Assembly (NCBI GenBank): GCA_963723235.1
Contig: CAVRPV010000006.1
Coordinates: forward strand, 186,001 to 250,000
Source of the DNA: CAIRTM01 sp963723235
GTDB lineage: Bacteria; Desulfobacterota; WTBG01; CAIYCZ01; CAIRTM01
Direction: 5' to 3'
DNA length: 64,000 nucleotides
Below, piece by piece: positions 37,263-46,343 of this stretch. Under the pieces are notes generated by a model, which was not told the DNA's origin, did not search any database, and saw only the letters and a program-made list of their open reading frames with translations. The translations under genes and the position numbers were made by a program. How positions within the stretch are numbered: the stretch's first letter is position 1; every line of letters begins with the position of its first letter.

Positions 37263-38150
37263 CTATGTAATAATGTTCATACTGCGGAGCACCCGTGCAA
37301 GCTCGCTGCGATGCTCGTCCTTTTCAAGTTCACACAACGGCAGCCGAAACACCTCCGCGCACATGCCCTGCATGGCAAGCGCGGTTTTAATCGGAATCGG
37401 GTTCGTCTCAATAAATTCAACCCGGAACAGCGGATCAAGCTCCGCCTCCAAAGCCCGTGCGCGCTCAAAATCACCTTGCAGGCCTGCGTGAATCATCGCA
37501 ACCATGCGCTCAGGAACAAGGTTCGAAGCAACCGATACAACCCCGTGCCCACCGGCCTCTATCAGGCGCAGGGCCATATTATCATCGCCGGAAAGCACGC
37601 AGAAATCCGCCCTGCGCCTCGCGATAACATCCTTCATCTGCTCAAGATCACCGGAGGCCTCTTTCATGGCCAGAATATTGGGGCAGTCATGCATCAGGCG
37701 CACCAGCGTGTCAGTTTCAAGGTTCACCGCCGTGCGTCCCTTGATGTTGTACAACATGCAGGGGATGTCCACGGCATCGGCTATGGCCTTGAAATGCAGG
37801 AACATCCCCCTCTGGGTCGGCTTGTTGTAATAGGGATTTACCAGCAAAACGCCGTCAGCTCCAGCCTGGCGCGCATGCCGGGTCAGCCGGATGGCCTCAG
37901 CCGTTGCATTGCTGCCCGTTCCGGCAACAACCGGCACCTGGCCTTTCACAAAATCAACCGTCAGTTCAATCACACGGTCATGTTCATCATGACTGAGCGT
38001 GGGGCTCTCTCCGGTCGTGCCGCAGGGAATCAGTCCGTCGATCCCGCTCATAAGCTGAAATTCAATCAGGCGCTTGAGCGCATCCTCATCAACATCGCCG
38101 CTTACGGTAAAAGGGGTGATCAGCGCAGTGTAGACTCCTGTAAACTTCAT
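37263..38150 (-). CDS. dapA: 4-hydroxy-tetrahydrodipicolinate synthase
   Basis: Condenses pyruvate with aspartate semialdehyde, the first lysine/diaminopimelate step. 295 residues with the class I aldolase motifs G-T-T-G-E-S-P-T-L, the catalytic Tyr in L-Y-N-I-K-G-R-T and the Schiff-base Lys in A-M-K-E-A-S-G-D. AAAGGAAA precedes the ATG. A strong promoter lies at 38199-38227. Confidence 0.95.
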   Translation of the reverse strand: MKFTGVYTALITPFTVSGDVDEDALKRLIEFQLMSGIDGLIPCGTTGESPTLSHDEHDRVIELTVDFVKGQVPVVAGTGSNATAEAIRLTRHARQAGADGVLLVNPYYNKPTQRGMFLHFKAIADAVDIPCMLYNIKGRTAVNLETDTLVRLMHDCPNILAMKEASGDLEQMKDVIARRRADFCVLSGDDNMALRLIEAGGHGVVSVASNLVPERMVAMIHAGLQGDFERARALEAELDPLFRVEFIETNPIPIKTALAMQGMCAEVFRLPLCELEKDEHRSELARVLRSMNIIT

Positions 38151-38198
38151 CGCGTTTCCTTTATAGGGTTATTCTGTTCAGCCTGCAAAAAGCATCGA

Positions 38199-38227
38199 AT
38201 TATAAAGTTATTTTCCGCACAAGTCAA
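38199..38227 (-). promoter_or_regulatory. sigma-70 promoter of dapA-asd-rlpA
   Basis: On the minus strand TTGACT (38222-38227), exactly 17 bases, then a perfect TATAAT (38199-38204), about 49 bases before the dapA start. Best promoter match in the window. Confidence 0.75.
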
Positions 38228-38295
38228 TATATGTTGATTCCGCCCGATTAAGCTAAAGGGATGCGCAGTGCACATGTACGCCATCGTCGCGGCAA

Positions 38296-38324
38296 TTGAC
38301 AAGGCGCATGTTTTTCTGTAGAGT
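38296..38324 (+). promoter_or_regulatory. sigma-70-like promoter of the VCBS-repeat gene
   Basis: TTGACA (38296-38301), 17 bases, TAGAGT (38319-38324). It would leave a leader of about 115 bases before ATG 38448. It is divergent from the dapA promoter. Confidence 0.5.
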
Positions 38325-38447
38325 CATTCGACACCGGTCAGAAAATTCGCCATATGAGCATGGACGATTACCCATATGCACCCAACCAAAGAAGCGGCGA
38401 CACTGTGTGCCCTTGCCGCAACCCGAAACATACGAACGAAGGAAGTC

Positions 38448-40076
38448 ATGAAACAGAAAACATCCCTGCATTTACTTCTGACCATGGTTCTGCTTGCAGG
38501 CCTCATTTCCACGGCACAGGCCGAAGAGGCGCGCATAGCTGTCAGCGTATTTCAAATCAACTCCAAAGAAGACCTGGGCTATCTTCAGTCCGGCCTCAGT
38601 TCGCTGCTGCCCCCGCGCATCAGCGTGCCGGGCAAAATAGTCGTGGTGGACAACAACGCCGTACTCCGGGCGCTCAGCCCGCCGCAGGCCGATTACAGCC
38701 TCGAAAAAAAAACGCAGCTTACCCGCACGCTTGAGGTTGACTACCTGCTGACCGGCAGCCTTACCAAATTCGGAGATGCGATCAGCATTGACGCATTTCT
38801 GTATGACGCGGCCAAGCCTGAAAACTCAACACCGCTTTCCGTGAACTGCAAGGGACTCGATGACCTGATTGCGCAGGTACAGGTGCTCGCGGGGAACGTG
38901 CAGCGGCGCATCCTCTACGGCACAGGCCCGGAACCGGTTATGCCATCCGCCCCGAACACCGATCAAAGTCCGTCTGTCTCTGAGACCTTTGAAGCACCTC
39001 GTACCGAAGCTCCCCGCAGCAATCCAAAGCCTGCCGCAGTCCTGGCACCGGCCCCTCCTGTTTTTAATCCCGAGCCTTACCGGGAATACGTCATCATGGG
39101 TAATCCAGTTCGCGCCTTGGCCATGGGCGACATGACCGGTAAGGGACACAATTCCCTGCTGCTCGCCGATGAGTTTGAAGTTCGGGTATACGATCCGACT
39201 CCTGAGGAACTCATCCTCACAGCAACCGTGCCGACAAAAAGCGCAGAGACAATTCTTCAGATCGACACATTCGACCTGAACAACAATGGTCGCAATGAAA
39301 TCTATGTCAATTCCCACACCACCGAGATGGCCAATTCCTTCATTGCCGAATACACGGATGGAGCATATGTGCGCATCGCCGAGAACCTGCAGTGGTTGTT
39401 TCACACCTACCCCGACGACAACGGCAGCATGATGATGGTAGGAATGAAGCCCGGAACCTTTAACCCCTTTTATGGCACGTCATTCAAATTCATATGGAAG
39501 GACGGCAAGCCCATAGCGGCCGGTGAATGTTCGCTGCCAGGCGGCGTTTCTCCGTTCGGTTCCAGTCGCTTCGACATTGATGGTGAACAGCCCGATGAAT
39601 TCATCGCCTTTTCGCGGGGAATTTTCGGCTTTGAGTTCCAACTGATTGTATTGACAAGCACCGGCAGGATTCTATGGAAAGATCCGGAAGGACTCGGCGG
39701 GGAGCCCAACTCGTTTGACCGCACCCTGGTCGGCGACAACACGGTAACAGCCGAACCCATTCCCATGCGGGTATATTCCGGACATATCAACAACGACCGC
39801 AGAACGGACATACTCATACCGCGCAACACCAAAAAACCAGGACTTTTGAGCGCTCTGACGACCTACAGCCAGGGTGAAATGCTGTGCCTGTCCTGGGACG
39901 GAGTAAGCCTTGCCCATAACTGGTCCAGCCAGATACTGGAAGGCTATATCCCCGATTTTCTGGTAACCGACATTGACGGAGACGGTAAACTGGAACTGCT
40001 TGTTGTAACGGTCAGTTTCCCGGGATTGAGCGGCAAGGCCCGCAACAGCATACGTGTATACAAACAGGCGGATTGA
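38448..40076 (+). CDS. Exported FG-GAP/VCBS-repeat protein with TolB-N-like region
   Basis: 542 residues from ATG 38448, chosen for its AAGGAAG site and signal peptide (M-K-Q-K-T-S-L-H ending A-Q-A-E-E); the frame extends upstream without support. Residues about 28-165 resemble the FlgO/TolB-N-like domain (R-I-A-V-S-V-F, L-L-T-G-S-L-T-K-F). A Pro-rich linker leads to a beta-propeller with FG-GAP-like calcium motifs: D-L-N-N-N-G-R-N-E-I, D-I-D-G-E-Q-P-D-E-F and D-I-D-G-D-G-K-L-E-L. Probably a periplasmic or surface protein; function unknown. Confidence 0.78.
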   Translation: MKQKTSLHLLLTMVLLAGLISTAQAEEARIAVSVFQINSKEDLGYLQSGLSSLLPPRISVPGKIVVVDNNAVLRALSPPQADYSLEKKTQLTRTLEVDYLLTGSLTKFGDAISIDAFLYDAAKPENSTPLSVNCKGLDDLIAQVQVLAGNVQRRILYGTGPEPVMPSAPNTDQSPSVSETFEAPRTEAPRSNPKPAAVLAPAPPVFNPEPYREYVIMGNPVRALAMGDMTGKGHNSLLLADEFEVRVYDPTPEELILTATVPTKSAETILQIDTFDLNNNGRNEIYVNSHTTEMANSFIAEYTDGAYVRIAENLQWLFHTYPDDNGSMMMVGMKPGTFNPFYGTSFKFIWKDGKPIAAGECSLPGGVSPFGSSRFDIDGEQPDEFIAFSRGIFGFEFQLIVLTSTGRILWKDPEGLGGEPNSFDRTLVGDNTVTAEPIPMRVYSGHINNDRRTDILIPRNTKKPGLLSALTTYSQGEMLCLSWDGVSLAHNWSSQILEGYIPDFLVTDIDGDGKLELLVVTVSFPGLSGKARNSIRVYKQAD

Positions 40077-40179
40077 ACGGCTCGCAGCACGGCGGGAACC
40101 GCCGCCTGTAAATAGTATCCCGGATTACCCTGACCTGAACATTCCGCATGGGTGCAGACTGCCCGGTGAACAATGCTGG

Positions 40180-41625
40180 TCACCCCCCGGTTTCAAACTC
40201 ATTCATCTTACGATACAGCGATGAGCGCGCTATCCCCAGTTTCTTGGCGGCCTCAGCGTGATTATTGCCGCACAGCCTGAGTGTGTGCATGATCAGGTCA
40301 CGGGCAGCCATGTTCTGGGCCCGTTTCAGGGGTTCGGGATGGTTAAAAATATCATCATCCCCCGCAGGCGCACTAAATCCGGCAGGCATTGCGGTTGAGG
40401 CAATCCCGCTGACGCCTGTGGGCATATCCTGAAAAGCACCGCCCAGCAAACAGAAACGCTCAACCATGTTCTCAAGTTCACGTACATTGCCCGGATAATC
40501 ATGGTTGACCAGCACCTGATAGTCCTGCTCAGGGATGACGGGAAGGTCTTTTTTCATTTTCGCTCTGAGCTTCTCGCAAAAATGTTCGATCAACAGCGGA
40601 ATATCCTCCCGGTGTTCACGCAGGGGTGGAATATGGACGGGAATAACGTAAATGCGGTAGAAAAGATCTTCACGGAAACGTCCCGCCCTGATTTCAGCGC
40701 GCAGATCCTTGTTCGTGGCAGCTACCAGCCGCACATCAACCTTGCGGGGAATCGGGTCTCCAACGCGGCTGACCTCGCCGCGCTCAAGCACCCTGAGCAG
40801 CTTGACCTGCATGTCCCGGTCCATCTCGCCGATTTCATCCAGAAACAGGGTGCCGCCGCTGGCTTCAGCAAAATAGCCCCTGCGGTTTTCAACCGCGCCG
40901 GTATAGGCCCCCTTGACATGCCCGAAAAATTCCCGCTCCATGAGTTCGCGCGGAATTGCGCCACAGTTAACCGAAATGAGCGGCCCGGCACTGCGCCGGC
41001 TGTTAAAGTGAATGGCGTTGGCGACCAATTCCTTGCCCGTGCCGGTTTCACCGGTAACTAAAACAGTTGATTCGCTGTCGCGGATAGAATCCAGAAGTTG
41101 ATATATTTTGCGCATTGCAGCGCTTTTACCGATAATGGCTCCGTAGCGGTATTTTTCCTGAAGACGCGTCGTCATCCTGCTGATCTGGCTGGCCTGGGCC
41201 GCGTTTTTTATCATCAGCGCCCTGAGGCGCAGCAGGGACTTTATCCGCGCCATAAGCTCCTGAGCATTGAACGGTTTGACAATATAATCATCAGCGCCCT
41301 CCTCAAGTCCGGCAACTTTCATCTCGACATCAGCCCGGGCCGTCAAAAAGACAAATGGTATGACGCGCAGCTGATCACTGGCCTTAACGGTGCGCAGCAA
41401 TTCATAGCCGTCCATTCCGGGCATCATGATATCGCTCAGAATGAGATCAGGGAGACAGCTCTGCATTTTTTTCAGGGCATCCAGACCGTCGGCAACCGCA
41501 ATGACATCATACTCCCGCTGCACAATCGTGCTGATGTAGATTCGCAGCATCCGGTTGTCCTCGATAACCATGATCAGGGGGCGTGTGCCGCTGATCTGAG
41601 TGCCCTCCTCAGCGGCTTCAGACAC
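40180..41625 (-). CDS. Sigma-54-dependent response regulator (NtrC family)
   Basis: 481 residues from a GTG. The receiver domain has the phospho-acceptor Asp 65 in L-S-D-I-M-M-P-G and Lys 117 in V-K-P-F. A sigma-54 AAA+ domain has Walker A G-E-T-G-T-G-K-E, a G-A-Y-T-G-A loop (usual GAFTGA with Tyr for Phe, a known natural variant) and Walker B G-G-T-L-F-L-D-E-I. A Fis-type helix-turn-helix closes it (N-N-H-A-E-A-A-K-K-L-G-I-A-R-S-S-L-Y-R-K). It overlaps the kinase gene by 52 bases in another frame; a single hybrid protein split by an indel cannot be ruled out. Confidence 0.9.
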   Translation of the reverse strand: MSEAAEEGTQISGTRPLIMVIEDNRMLRIYISTIVQREYDVIAVADGLDALKKMQSCLPDLILSDIMMPGMDGYELLRTVKASDQLRVIPFVFLTARADVEMKVAGLEEGADDYIVKPFNAQELMARIKSLLRLRALMIKNAAQASQISRMTTRLQEKYRYGAIIGKSAAMRKIYQLLDSIRDSESTVLVTGETGTGKELVANAIHFNSRRSAGPLISVNCGAIPRELMEREFFGHVKGAYTGAVENRRGYFAEASGGTLFLDEIGEMDRDMQVKLLRVLERGEVSRVGDPIPRKVDVRLVAATNKDLRAEIRAGRFREDLFYRIYVIPVHIPPLREHREDIPLLIEHFCEKLRAKMKKDLPVIPEQDYQVLVNHDYPGNVRELENMVERFCLLGGAFQDMPTGVSGIASTAMPAGFSAPAGDDDIFNHPEPLKRAQNMAARDLIMHTLRLCGNNHAEAAKKLGIARSSLYRKMNEFETGG

Positions 41626-42866
41626 AAGGGGCCCGGATCGATAGCGACGGCAACAGGGGATGCATCGGTGCAGACATCTGCATCCGGCTGCACATCAGCG
41701 GCGGACTGCGGCACGGTCAATACAAAGCGCGTTCCGGCCTGCGCCGCAACCTCAGCCGTCAGGCTTCCTCCAAGTGCGCCGGCAAGATCCCGCGCATGCA
41801 TTAACTGAATAGTCGTGCTGAAACTGATCGCATCCGGGCCGGTCGTAACGCCCCCGAAACCGTCAAACAGACGCCCACACTGCTCCTCGCTGAGACTCAT
41901 ACCGGCTGCCTGAATGCTCAGGCACAGGCCTGTGCGCGGGCCTTCGTCCGCTGCCCCGAGGCCTTCTCCGGACGCACACGAAGACATGGGCTCAACAGCT
42001 ATGGTTATCGCGGAACCGGCCGACGCAGCCGTGAACACACACACCAGCAAATTATGGAGTATGCTGCGCAGATGAACCGGGTCGGTATACAGCGGCGGCA
42101 GGTCATCCGGAACGCTGCATTCAGAAATGATATTTTTTTGTCTGCATATGTCCTTACATTGTTCAAGCAGCACATCAAGCATGCTGTGCATCTGCACCCG
42201 CGCGCAGGCAACCTTCATGGTGCCCGACTGCAGCCTGCTGAAATCCAGCAGCTGGTTAACCATCATCAACAGCAGCTGTGAGCTGTTCAGAACTGTTGCC
42301 AGCTGCTGCCTGACCGGGTTCTCCAGCGGCCCGAAGTCCCCGTGAATCAGGTTCTCCAGGGGCCCGATACACAGGGTCAGCGGCGTCCTGAACTCATGCG
42401 TAACATTGGCAAAAAAACGGTTGCGATACTCATGGGCCTGTTTAAGAGCAAGGGCGTCCATTTTTTTTTCGCTGATATCGCGTACAATCCAGACCGTTGC
42501 AACACAGATGCCTTCATCGTCCCGGACCAGTGAAACGCCGTGTTCCAGGTACACAATGTGTCCGTCCCTGTGGCGAAACGTTGCCTCATACGCTATTCTG
42601 CCGGTTTCATTCACACGGGCGACTTTTTCATCGTTGAGTTCGTCCGCCCAGTTTTCAACTTCAAAATAATCTGAAAAACGCCGTCCTATAAAAAAATCCC
42701 TGCCGTAACCGCTGATGTGCTCCATGGCGCTGTTTGCGAACAGGCACACATCGTTCATGTCGGCGACCACGATACCGTCATAGGATGCTTCAATGATTTT
42801 GAGCAGAAAATCCGGCGTTGCGGGCATGGCCACAAAGCTTTGATCTCCATTCTCAACTACATCCAT
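41574..42866 (-). CDS. PAS sensor histidine kinase with degenerate ATPase domain
   Basis: 430 residues from ATG 42866 (AGGGG upstream); no membrane helices, so cytoplasmic. A PAS domain (about 20-135) precedes the H-box F-F-A-N-V-T-H-E-F-R-T-P-L with His 157. The ATP-binding domain is eroded: the N-box reads I-L-H-N-L-L-V-C-V-F rather than a double-Asn motif, the G1 D-x-G-x-G is I-Q-A-A-G-M, and no G2 glycine pair is present, although A-L-G-G-S-L and G-T-R-F-V-L-T-V-P remain. It may be a pseudokinase that needs a partner or acts as phosphatase or scaffold. It pairs with the downstream regulator. Confidence 0.82.
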   Translation of the reverse strand: MDVVENGDQSFVAMPATPDFLLKIIEASYDGIVVADMNDVCLFANSAMEHISGYGRDFFIGRRFSDYFEVENWADELNDEKVARVNETGRIAYEATFRHRDGHIVYLEHGVSLVRDDEGICVATVWIVRDISEKKMDALALKQAHEYRNRFFANVTHEFRTPLTLCIGPLENLIHGDFGPLENPVRQQLATVLNSSQLLLMMVNQLLDFSRLQSGTMKVACARVQMHSMLDVLLEQCKDICRQKNIISECSVPDDLPPLYTDPVHLRSILHNLLVCVFTAASAGSAITIAVEPMSSCASGEGLGAADEGPRTGLCLSIQAAGMSLSEEQCGRLFDGFGGVTTGPDAISFSTTIQLMHARDLAGALGGSLTAEVAAQAGTRFVLTVPQSAADVQPDADVCTDASPVAVAIDPGPLCLKPLRRALRSAAHAP

Positions 42867-42956
42867 ATGTATACCCCTGAGTATGCAGGTTATCAGGTAG
42901 CCGGACAGCGGAAAAAACTCATGCCGGCACAATGCGAACCGATACTTTAATATATG

Positions 42957-42985
42957 TTGAAATGTATATAATAAAATTGTAATAA
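42957..42985 (+). promoter_or_regulatory. Tentative promoter region of the chemoreceptor gene
   Basis: An AT-rich stretch holds TTGAAA (42957-42962), 17 bases, TAATAA (42980-42985), and also a perfect TATAAT at 42967-42972 without a clear -35. No sigma-28 flagellar promoter pattern is seen. Confidence 0.3.
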
Positions 42986-43031
42986 TTTAAAGCAATTTAA
43001 GCATAATCAGAAAAAGGAAAGGTTCTCAACG

Positions 43032-44966
43032 ATGAAACGATACGGTTTTAAGGGACAGTTTTTGCTGGTCTGCCTCATACTGGTTGTACTCGGTTCAGTG
43101 TCCACCTCGCTGACATCCTACATTATTTCAGAGCGCATGATGAAACGGAGCATCACTGAACAGCTCAACCACAACCGCGACACGACCATTGATTATATCC
43201 AGTCCTGGATAGAGAGCCGCAAGGGAGATATGATGCTGTGGTCAGGCAGCAGCAGTTTAACCAACGGCCTCTATTATGCAGGGACATCCGGCGACGGGGC
43301 CGGCAGCGCGATATTCGTGCAGGAGATACTGGATGAATTAAAAAAAATCAACCGGTCAAATCCCTATTATGAGGTCATAGGCGTTGCTGATAGCAATGGC
43401 CTGGTCATAAACACATCACGCACAGAGACTATGTCCGAAACCCTGCGCACCGGCAAAAATATTGCAGATACGGATTTTTTTAAGCAGGCAGCAGGCGGCA
43501 AGACATACATGAGCAACGTGATAATCAGCCCGGAAACCGGAAAGGCCGGTTTTGTGCTTTCCGCTCCCATCAAACATGAGGGCCAGGAAGGAACACCGGT
43601 TATCGGAGTACTCTACGGCATGGTCGACATGGAAGCGTTCGCATCAGCTGTTATCAGCAAGATAAAAATCGGCCAGACCGGCTATATCTGCATCTTTGAC
43701 CGCAGCGGCTTGATTATAAGCCATCCAGACACCACGCTGATGATGCGGCAAAGCCTGAAGAACACCCTGTGGGGCGCAGAAATTCTGGCGCAGCCCGATG
43801 GCCTGATCTCATATGAATATAACGAACACAGCCGGGTGGCCTCCTACCGGCAATTCGGCGAGCAGGGCTGGATTGTTGCCGCGGTCATCGACGCAGTTGA
43901 GTTCAAACGCCCGGTCTGGCTTCTGGCCAACTATAACATCTTAGTAACACTCATCATACTTGTGCTGGCCTCAATCATCGTATTTATTTTATCCGCGATG
44001 GCCACAAAACCAATACAAAAAATTACCTCCTCATTGAGCATGATTGCCGATCAATTCACAAGCGCATCCCGCCAGGTAGCCCAATCCAGCCAGCAGGTAG
44101 CCCAGGGCGCATCCGCCCAGGCTGCGTCTGTAGAGGAAACATCGGCATCATTGGAAGAGCTGGCCTCCATGGCCAAACAGAATGCCGACAATGCCCAGAG
44201 CGCCAACGCACTTTCGGTGCAGACCAGCGACGGACTCAAAAAAAGCGCGGAGTCAATTGGGCGCCTGATGCAGGCGATGGAGAGCATCAACCAGAGCGGC
44301 AATGAGGTCGCCAAGGTCGCCAAGGCAATTGAAGAAATTGCGTTTCAGACTAACCTTCTGGCCCTGAACGCTGCGGTTGAAGCGGCCCGCGCAGGGGATG
44401 CCGGCCGCGGATTTGCGGTTGTTGCCGATGAAGTTCGCAACCTGGCACAGCGCGCCTCTGAACAGGCCCGCACTACCAGCGACCTGATCAGCGCCAGCAG
44501 TGACCGCATCAAAGACGGCACCCGCCAGGCAGAGGAATCAAATCAATCGATACAGTCCATCCTCAAGGACGTGCAAAAAGTAGTCGTACTGGTCAATGAA
44601 ATCAGCGCGTCAAACCGGGAACAGGCCCGGGGGATCTCGCAGATGAGCCAGGCCATGTCCGCCATAGACCATATCGTGCAGCAGAATTCCGCCAACTCAG
44701 AAGAGTCTGCCTCATCCAGTCAGGAACTCATGTCGCAGGCCGGGGAAATGAAAACCTATATCAAAAACCTCGAAATAGCTGTCATCGGCACGAAGCGGAT
44801 GACAGACACCCTGTCCGCCTTAGCTGCCCAGGGCGGCAGTCTGGAATATGCAGAGCCGGGGAACATGCCACAAGCGTCACTACAGGCAGCCGCGCAGAGC
44901 ACTGTTCATGATAGATCAGCAAAGGACCTGATTCCCTTTGATGATGATGAACTTAAAGATTTTTAG
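43032..44966 (+). CDS. Methyl-accepting chemotaxis protein, Cache-type
   Basis: 644 residues. Two membrane helices (about 9-30 and 295-318) flank a periplasmic double Cache region (F-F-K-Q-A-A-G-G-K-T-Y and G-Q-T-G-Y-I-C-I-F-D-R-S-G). The cytoplasmic signalling hairpin E-I-A-F-Q-T-N-L-L-A-L-N-A-A-V-E-A-A-R lies near residue 435. Gln/Glu-rich methylation helices flank it (A-A-S-V-E-E-T-S-A-S-L). No classic HAMP sequence and no C-terminal CheR-binding pentapeptide are evident. Ligand unknown. AAAGGAAAGG precedes the ATG. Confidence 0.92.
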   Translation: MKRYGFKGQFLLVCLILVVLGSVSTSLTSYIISERMMKRSITEQLNHNRDTTIDYIQSWIESRKGDMMLWSGSSSLTNGLYYAGTSGDGAGSAIFVQEILDELKKINRSNPYYEVIGVADSNGLVINTSRTETMSETLRTGKNIADTDFFKQAAGGKTYMSNVIISPETGKAGFVLSAPIKHEGQEGTPVIGVLYGMVDMEAFASAVISKIKIGQTGYICIFDRSGLIISHPDTTLMMRQSLKNTLWGAEILAQPDGLISYEYNEHSRVASYRQFGEQGWIVAAVIDAVEFKRPVWLLANYNILVTLIILVLASIIVFILSAMATKPIQKITSSLSMIADQFTSASRQVAQSSQQVAQGASAQAASVEETSASLEELASMAKQNADNAQSANALSVQTSDGLKKSAESIGRLMQAMESINQSGNEVAKVAKAIEEIAFQTNLLALNAAVEAARAGDAGRGFAVVADEVRNLAQRASEQARTTSDLISASSDRIKDGTRQAEESNQSIQSILKDVQKVVVLVNEISASNREQARGISQMSQAMSAIDHIVQQNSANSEESASSSQELMSQAGEMKTYIKNLEIAVIGTKRMTDTLSALAAQGGSLEYAEPGNMPQASLQAAAQSTVHDRSAKDLIPFDDDELKDF

Positions 44967-45128
44967 ATAATCTCTCCGGATTGCCTCAGGCGTACGGGCC
45001 GGCGGGTTGAAGGTTTGTCCTGCGCAGCGCAGTTTGCAAGCACTGCGCCCAATGATCGAACCGTGTGCACCCTCTTCCCGGCCCCCCGTCATAGCCCTAA
45101 TAGTGCGTTCCCGGCATTAACTGGTTGT

Positions 45129-46343
45129 TCAGGGCCCTGCAACAGCCATATGCACCAAATCGATAACATCACATACGGGCAGGGCTTCGGGCATGGTCCG
45201 GGAGGCTGCGCTGAGATTGATTTCACAAAACGGACAGGCGGTCACCAGGACCTCGGCACCTGCATCCCGGGCGCTCACAAGTGCGGCCCGGGCTATTTCC
45301 AAAGCGCGCGACCCGGACTCAAAAACACGCATCCCGCCGCCGGCCCCGCAACAAAGCGTGTTGGATCCGGTTGCAACCCGCTCAACCAGCCTGAGCCCGG
45401 GAAGTGCCCGCAGCACATCACGGGGCTCATCATAGATTCCCATATGACGGCCAAGATGGCAGGGGTCGTGATAGCAGACTGTCTGCTCAGAGACCTGCCG
45501 CGGCTCAAGCCGCCCCTGCTTCAGCAACCCGGCGATAAAAGGAACAATATGGCTCACACGCGGCTGCAGGCCGGCAGGCCGGTAATCCTTTGCAAGCATA
45601 TTTGCGCAGCCGGCACACAACGCCACAATATCCGTGCAGCCGGTTTGATTAAGCAGGGCAATGTTTCGTGTCTGCATGTCACGGGCCATGTCGATTGCGC
45701 CGATGCGGCGCTGAACGCTGCCGCAGCAGGGCTCATCCCTGCCCAGAATACGCACGTTCACGCCGGCCTGCTGCAAAATACTCACCGCCTTGCGGGCAAG
45801 CCCATGCATCTCCGGCATTGAAGCGATCGTACAGCCGACAAACAACAGCACCTCGCTCTGCGCGTGAGATGCACTGGTCAGATTCAGCCCCTTGCACCAT
45901 TTATCGCGCGCTGAGCGCGGAACAGCCCAGGGATTCTGATACTGCCCGGTTGCGGCAAGCAGACTGCGATAGCCTGCATCAACCCATTCAGGATGTACGC
46001 GCAGCAAATCCTCGCGCAATGCTTCCACAATCCGCAGCGTGTCGACCAGCGGTTCAGCCGTTTCACGGTCCGTGGCACCGCACTGGGTCATGCAATTGCC
46101 GCACAGCGTGCAGGCATATGCGGCCTCAGCCAGATCAGGCGTCATCTCCAATTCACCTTCAAGCAGCCCGCGCGCAATAGCTATTTTCCCACGCGCATAG
46201 AAATGGTCAAACCCGGCTGTTGTCTCGCGAATCGGGCACACATACGGTACCTTCGCACTTGTCTTGTTGCCGCACATGCCGCAGGAGCGGCAGCTGTAAA
46301 TTGAACGACTCAGAAGCCTCAAGGCCTGCAACGGGTCAATCAT
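45129..46343 (-). CDS. (Fe-S)-binding oxidoreductase subunit, GlcF/CCG type
   Basis: 404 residues from ATG 46343, which overlaps the stop of the upstream flavoprotein gene (ATGATTGA) and has GGAGC before it. Two [4Fe-4S] sets (C-R-S-C-G-M-C; C-T-L-C-G-N-C-M-T-Q-C) are followed by two CCG domains with P-C-C-G-S and L-C-C-G-A-G-G-G. The layout matches GlcF, lactate-oxidase LldE-like and HdrD-like subunits that pass electrons from an FAD subunit to quinone or another carrier. Substrate is unknown. It is translationally coupled to the GlcD-like gene. Confidence 0.88.
   Translation of the reverse strand: MIDPLQALRLLSRSIYSCRSCGMCGNKTSAKVPYVCPIRETTAGFDHFYARGKIAIARGLLEGELEMTPDLAEAAYACTLCGNCMTQCGATDRETAEPLVDTLRIVEALREDLLRVHPEWVDAGYRSLLAATGQYQNPWAVPRSARDKWCKGLNLTSASHAQSEVLLFVGCTIASMPEMHGLARKAVSILQQAGVNVRILGRDEPCCGSVQRRIGAIDMARDMQTRNIALLNQTGCTDIVALCAGCANMLAKDYRPAGLQPRVSHIVPFIAGLLKQGRLEPRQVSEQTVCYHDPCHLGRHMGIYDEPRDVLRALPGLRLVERVATGSNTLCCGAGGGMRVFESGSRALEIARAALVSARDAGAEVLVTACPFCEINLSAASRTMPEALPVCDVIDLVHMAVAGP

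Noticed and set aside
37311..38237. 308-codon plus-strand open frame
   Set aside because: Antisense shadow of dapA and its promoter.
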